Shown: piece after piece, positions 60,750 through 64,000 of the stretch | Layout of the letters: each line of letters starts with the position of its first letter | Numbering within the stretch: the first letter of the stretch is position 1 | Origin: Algoriphagus aestuariicola | GTDB taxonomy: Bacteria > Bacteroidota > Bacteroidia > Cytophagales > Cyclobacteriaceae | Assembly: GCF_017254835.1 (NCBI RefSeq) | Contig: NZ_JAFKCW010000001.1 | Coordinates: forward strand, 868,001-932,000 | Direction of reading: 5' to 3' | Length of the DNA stretch: 64,000 nt | Made by a program: the position numbers and the translations under genes | Notes under the pieces: model-generated | Database searches by the model: none | Seen by the model: the letters and a program-made list of their open reading frames with translations, nothing else | What the model was told of the DNA's origin: nothing

Positions 60750-62561
60750 ATGAGAAAGATTTTCTTTTTTGCGCTGATCGCTCTGAGCTACAGCGGTTTT
60801 TCCCAGACAATCCTCAAAACACCCTGGGCTGACGACCTCAATCCAGAGAATCCACTCCCAGAATATCCCCGTCCTCAACTGGTGAGGGATTCCTGGCAAA
60901 ATCTCAATGGTCAATGGGATTTCGCCATTTTGCCCAAAGGCAGCAGCCCAGAAACGGGCTTCGCCGGGAAAATCACCGTGCCCTTTGCCGTTGAATCTTT
61001 TTTGTCAGGTGTCCAGAAGCCAGTGGGACCAGATCATGAGCTTTGGTACGAGCGTACCCTTGACCTGGGGCTGGACCGAAAGGGCAAGCGAGTCTTGCTT
61101 CATTTTGGTGCGGTGGATTGGGAGGCCGAAGTTTGGGTAAACGGCCAGCAAGTTGGGAAGCATCAGGGAGGATTTGATAGCTTCAGCTTTGACATTACCG
61201 ACCATCTCGTAAAGGGAAAATCCCAGAAGATTCGCGTGAGGGTATGGGATCCAAGTGATTCTGGGCCCCAGCCACGAGGCAAACAGGTCAAGGAACCCAA
61301 AAGCATCTGGTATACTCCAGTCACCGGAATCTGGCAGACGGTTTGGCTAGAAACGGTTCCCGAGTCTTTCATAGCATCCAGCTATTCCCAGACGGATTGG
61401 GAGAATTCTGCACAGGTTTTCTACCCTGAAATCAAGAATTCCCAAGAGGGCCAAGAAGTGGAGGTAAGTCTCCTAGAGGGAGGGCAAGTTGTCGCATCCT
61501 TCAGATCCCAAGCCAATAAACCTGCTCCCTTAAAAATCTCAGGTCCCAAAGCCTGGTCGCCCGATTCCCCTTTTCTCTACGATGTTTCGATCAAACTTTT
61601 TCAGGGGAAGAAACTGATCGAAGAGGTCAGGTCCTACGCCGCATACCGGGACATCCGAATGGCAAAAGGCGAGGATGGTTATCAGCGAATGTACCTCAAT
61701 GGAAAAGCACTTTTCCAATACGGTCCGCTTGACCAAGGCTGGTGGCCAGACGGGCTCTATACCGCACCCACGGACGAAGCGCTGCTTTTCGATATCGAAA
61801 AGACCAAGGAAATGGGATTCAACATGATCCGAAAACATGTGAAAGTGGAACCTGCCCGTTGGTATTACCATGCGGACAAACTCGGTATGCTGGTATGGCA
61901 GGACATGCCAAGCGGAGATATGGGCAACCGTTGGGAAGTCCGCCCGGGAATCATCCGTGAGGGAATGAACAAGGCGAGAACTCCCGAATCTGAGGAAATC
62001 TTCAAGACAGAATGGAAAGAGATCATCAATGAGTTTAGGTTTTTCCCCTCTATCGTGGTTTGGGTTCCCTTCAATGAAGCGTGGGGCCAATTCAAAACCA
62101 CGGAAATTGTCAAGCTGACCCGGGAGCTGGATGCGAGCCGATTGATCAATAGTGCCAGTGGAGGCAATTTTGAAATGGAGGGGACAAAGATAGTGGGCGA
62201 CATCATGGATCTACACAACTATCCCGATCCAGTGATGCCCGATCCTGCAATTTTCGGAGCTAGCACCGTCTTGGTTTTAGGAGAGTTCGGCGGGCTGGGC
62301 TTGCCAATCGAAGGACATACCTGGCAGCTCAAGGATAATTGGGGGTATCAAAGCTTCACAACCTTGGATGAGCTCAAAGCCCGCTATTCCATTCTGATCG
62401 AAGATTTGTCCGAGTTGATTCCCAAAGGGCTCGCCGCAGCCATCTATACCCAGACCACGGATGTGGAGATCGAGACCAACGGAATAATGACCTATGACAG
62501 AAAAGTCATCAAGATTCCGGAAGGGGAACTGAAAAAGCTTCATGAAAAACTCTATAAATAG
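60750..62561 (+). CDS. GH2-family glycoside hydrolase, secreted
   Basis: The 603-residue form from ATG 60750 has a signal peptide (FFALIALSYSGFSQ, cut near 19). It has a jelly-roll sugar-binding domain (about 40-200, incl. SWQNLNGQWDFAI), an immunoglobulin-like middle domain and a TIM barrel with acid/base Glu in VPFNEAWGQF and nucleophile Glu in VLGEFGG. Together this is the GH2 (beta-galactosidase/glucuronidase) architecture, although without the longer C-terminal domains of LacZ. Substrate is unknown. It starts from the ATG, since an upstream frame to 60702 would precede the signal. Confidence 0.9.
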   Translation: MRKIFFFALIALSYSGFSQTILKTPWADDLNPENPLPEYPRPQLVRDSWQNLNGQWDFAILPKGSSPETGFAGKITVPFAVESFLSGVQKPVGPDHELWYERTLDLGLDRKGKRVLLHFGAVDWEAEVWVNGQQVGKHQGGFDSFSFDITDHLVKGKSQKIRVRVWDPSDSGPQPRGKQVKEPKSIWYTPVTGIWQTVWLETVPESFIASSYSQTDWENSAQVFYPEIKNSQEGQEVEVSLLEGGQVVASFRSQANKPAPLKISGPKAWSPDSPFLYDVSIKLFQGKKLIEEVRSYAAYRDIRMAKGEDGYQRMYLNGKALFQYGPLDQGWWPDGLYTAPTDEALLFDIEKTKEMGFNMIRKHVKVEPARWYYHADKLGMLVWQDMPSGDMGNRWEVRPGIIREGMNKARTPESEEIFKTEWKEIINEFRFFPSIVVWVPFNEAWGQFKTTEIVKLTRELDASRLINSASGGNFEMEGTKIVGDIMDLHNYPDPVMPDPAIFGASTVLVLGEFGGLGLPIEGHTWQLKDNWGYQSFTTLDELKARYSILIEDLSELIPKGLAAAIYTQTTDVEIETNGIMTYDRKVIKIPEGELKKLHEKLYK

Positions 62562-62605
62562 GAACTGAAAAAAAGCCTCAGTGGCTATTAATTGGCCTTT
62601 TCGGA

Positions 62606-63205
62606 TTAGGAATTCCGGAAAGGCCTTCTTGTTTGCTCTGCAAAAAGCGACTTTGATCCCACCCCCAGTTTTTTCATGATGGTCATGATGTCGCCAGGTT
62701 TTAGCGTCGATTCCCTTATCTGAGATCTTTCGAAAATCACTAGGCTACCTTCCCACGGGCTGGGGGCAGAGGGCACGAAAACCATCACTTCGGTTTCGTT
62801 GATTTCTTCGACCAAAAATGCGATCATCCATCCGTCAATGGGTACCAAGACGACGGGGTATTCCTTTTGGGAGTCTAATCCCACCTTGGACTCAAAGGTG
62901 TTTTTCATGAGCTGGTAGCCAGGAAACAGCACGAGAAAATTCTCCTCCAACAATAGGATGAGCTTCTTGGCAAACCCTAGTTTGGCCAGCCAACCCGCAA
63001 GGAAGCAGATCAGAATAAGAAAAATGACGCTCAAGGCCATAGCTGAAAACGGTAGGGCAAAAGGCACCCACCCATTGACCACGTGGGCCAAGGGGAGGAT
63101 CAGCTCGACTGCTTTTTTAAGCAGTATGATGACAATGACCAGAGGAAGAAGAAAAAACAGCCCTCCTTTGACTGTCTGGGAAACAATGGAGACGAAAACT
63201 TTCAT
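62606..63205 (-). CDS. DUF502-family membrane protein
   Basis: The 199-residue form from ATG 63205 has two N-terminal spans (about 11-33 and 47-70) and a soluble domain: NFLVLFPGYQLMKNTFES, PVVLVPIDGWMIAFLVEE and VFVPSAPSPWEGSLVIFE, which is the DUF502 pattern (PSAPNP-like segment). Function is unknown; the family is widespread in bacteria and plants. A TTG at 63220 would add five residues only. It converges with the GH2 gene. Confidence 0.87.
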   Translation of the reverse strand: MKVFVSIVSQTVKGGLFFLLPLVIVIILLKKAVELILPLAHVVNGWVPFALPFSAMALSVIFLILICFLAGWLAKLGFAKKLILLLEENFLVLFPGYQLMKNTFESKVGLDSQKEYPVVLVPIDGWMIAFLVEEINETEVMVFVPSAPSPWEGSLVIFERSQIRESTLKPGDIMTIMKKLGVGSKSLFAEQTRRPFRNS

Positions 63206-63256
63206 AACGTTGATTTTCAATCAAAATATCCCTTTTTCTGCACAATGGAAACAAAA

Positions 63257-63284
63257 AAGCCAGAGCAGCAGGGCTGTCTGGCTT
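63257..63284 (-). terminator. Terminator of the 4-hydroxyphenylpyruvate dioxygenase gene
   Basis: AAGCCAGA and TCTGGCTT form an 8-bp stem about 20 bases past the stop of the dioxygenase gene; on the minus strand a T-run follows. Confidence 0.8.
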
Positions 63285-63304
63285 CTTTGGAGATTTATGG
63301 AACT

Positions 63305-64000
<696 letters not shown>

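Overview
The window looks like chromosome of a member of the Bacteroidota, most likely order Cytophagales (Cyclobacteriaceae/Algoriphagus-like). The supporting signs are the families present (DUF4301, DUF5777, DUF4136, PD40-OmpA proteins, ribosomal protein bTHX, a bacterial deoxyhypusine-synthase homologue), TAnnTTTG-type -7 promoter elements, and the general absence of purine-rich Shine-Dalgarno sequences. This placement is inferred from gene content, not from a marker-gene search. No rRNA, tRNA, CRISPR array, insertion sequence, integrase or prophage was recognised.

Layout. 1-2.5 kb: a secreted leucine-rich-repeat protein built from three similar modules. 3-8.5 kb: polytopic membrane proteins, three of them GT-C-like glycosyltransferases; one is split by an apparent frameshift near 5590. 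8.9-12.9 kb: a surface-polysaccharide remnant, with a wHTH/nucleotidyltransferase-like regulator lacking an ordinary start codon, an ABC-2 polysaccharide permease with no ATPase beside it, a GtrB-like glycosyltransferase, a WecD-like acetyltransferase and a NeuD-like acyltransferase. 13.5-19.2 kb: DinB, a YiiX-like hydrolase, a two-domain esterase, and a TetR-controlled SDR / DUF2798 / thioesterase operon. 19.5-25.8 kb: PH-domain protein, unknown membrane protein, a broken metallo-beta-lactamase fragment, a Tat lipoprotein Rieske protein coupled to a DUF5777 beta-barrel, another GT-C enzyme and a WYL regulator.

25.9-35.8 kb: DUF4301 protein, the pxpABC 5-oxoprolinase operon, bTHX (41 aa), small secreted and stress-type proteins, a methionine-type aminotransferase, a TauE/SafE permease and a quinone reductase. 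35.9-42.7 kb: TetR with an exported amidohydrolase, tyrS, a BlaI repressor without BlaR, fatty-acid desaturase, and small proteins. 42.8-53.1 kb: HDAC-family deacetylase, an OmpH/Skp-like lipoprotein, the deoxyhypusine-synthase-like gene two bases ahead of a PD40-OmpA gene, a Tat-exported Gfo/Idh oxidoreductase, GH20 hexosaminidase, and a sodium:alanine symporter overlapping glycerate kinase. 53.1-64 kb: small proteins including a 65-residue protein that is about 70 percent Asp/Glu, a lone receiver domain, DUF4136 lipoprotein, dCMP deaminase, murB, an aspartoacylase-family enzyme, phosphoglucomutase, GH2 glycosidase, DUF502 protein and the C-terminal part of 4-hydroxyphenylpyruvate dioxygenase running off the window.

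Most of the window is ordinary heterotroph housekeeping and carbohydrate metabolism. The observations most worth following are: the deoxyhypusine-synthase homologue that lacks the catalytic lysine and is tightly linked to an envelope protein; two matching ATACC-N4-GGTAT operators defining a small TetR regulon; the modular LRR protein; the extreme acidic mini-protein; and a perfect 22-bp palindrome upstream of the lone receiver. I did not find a clearly new multi-gene system.
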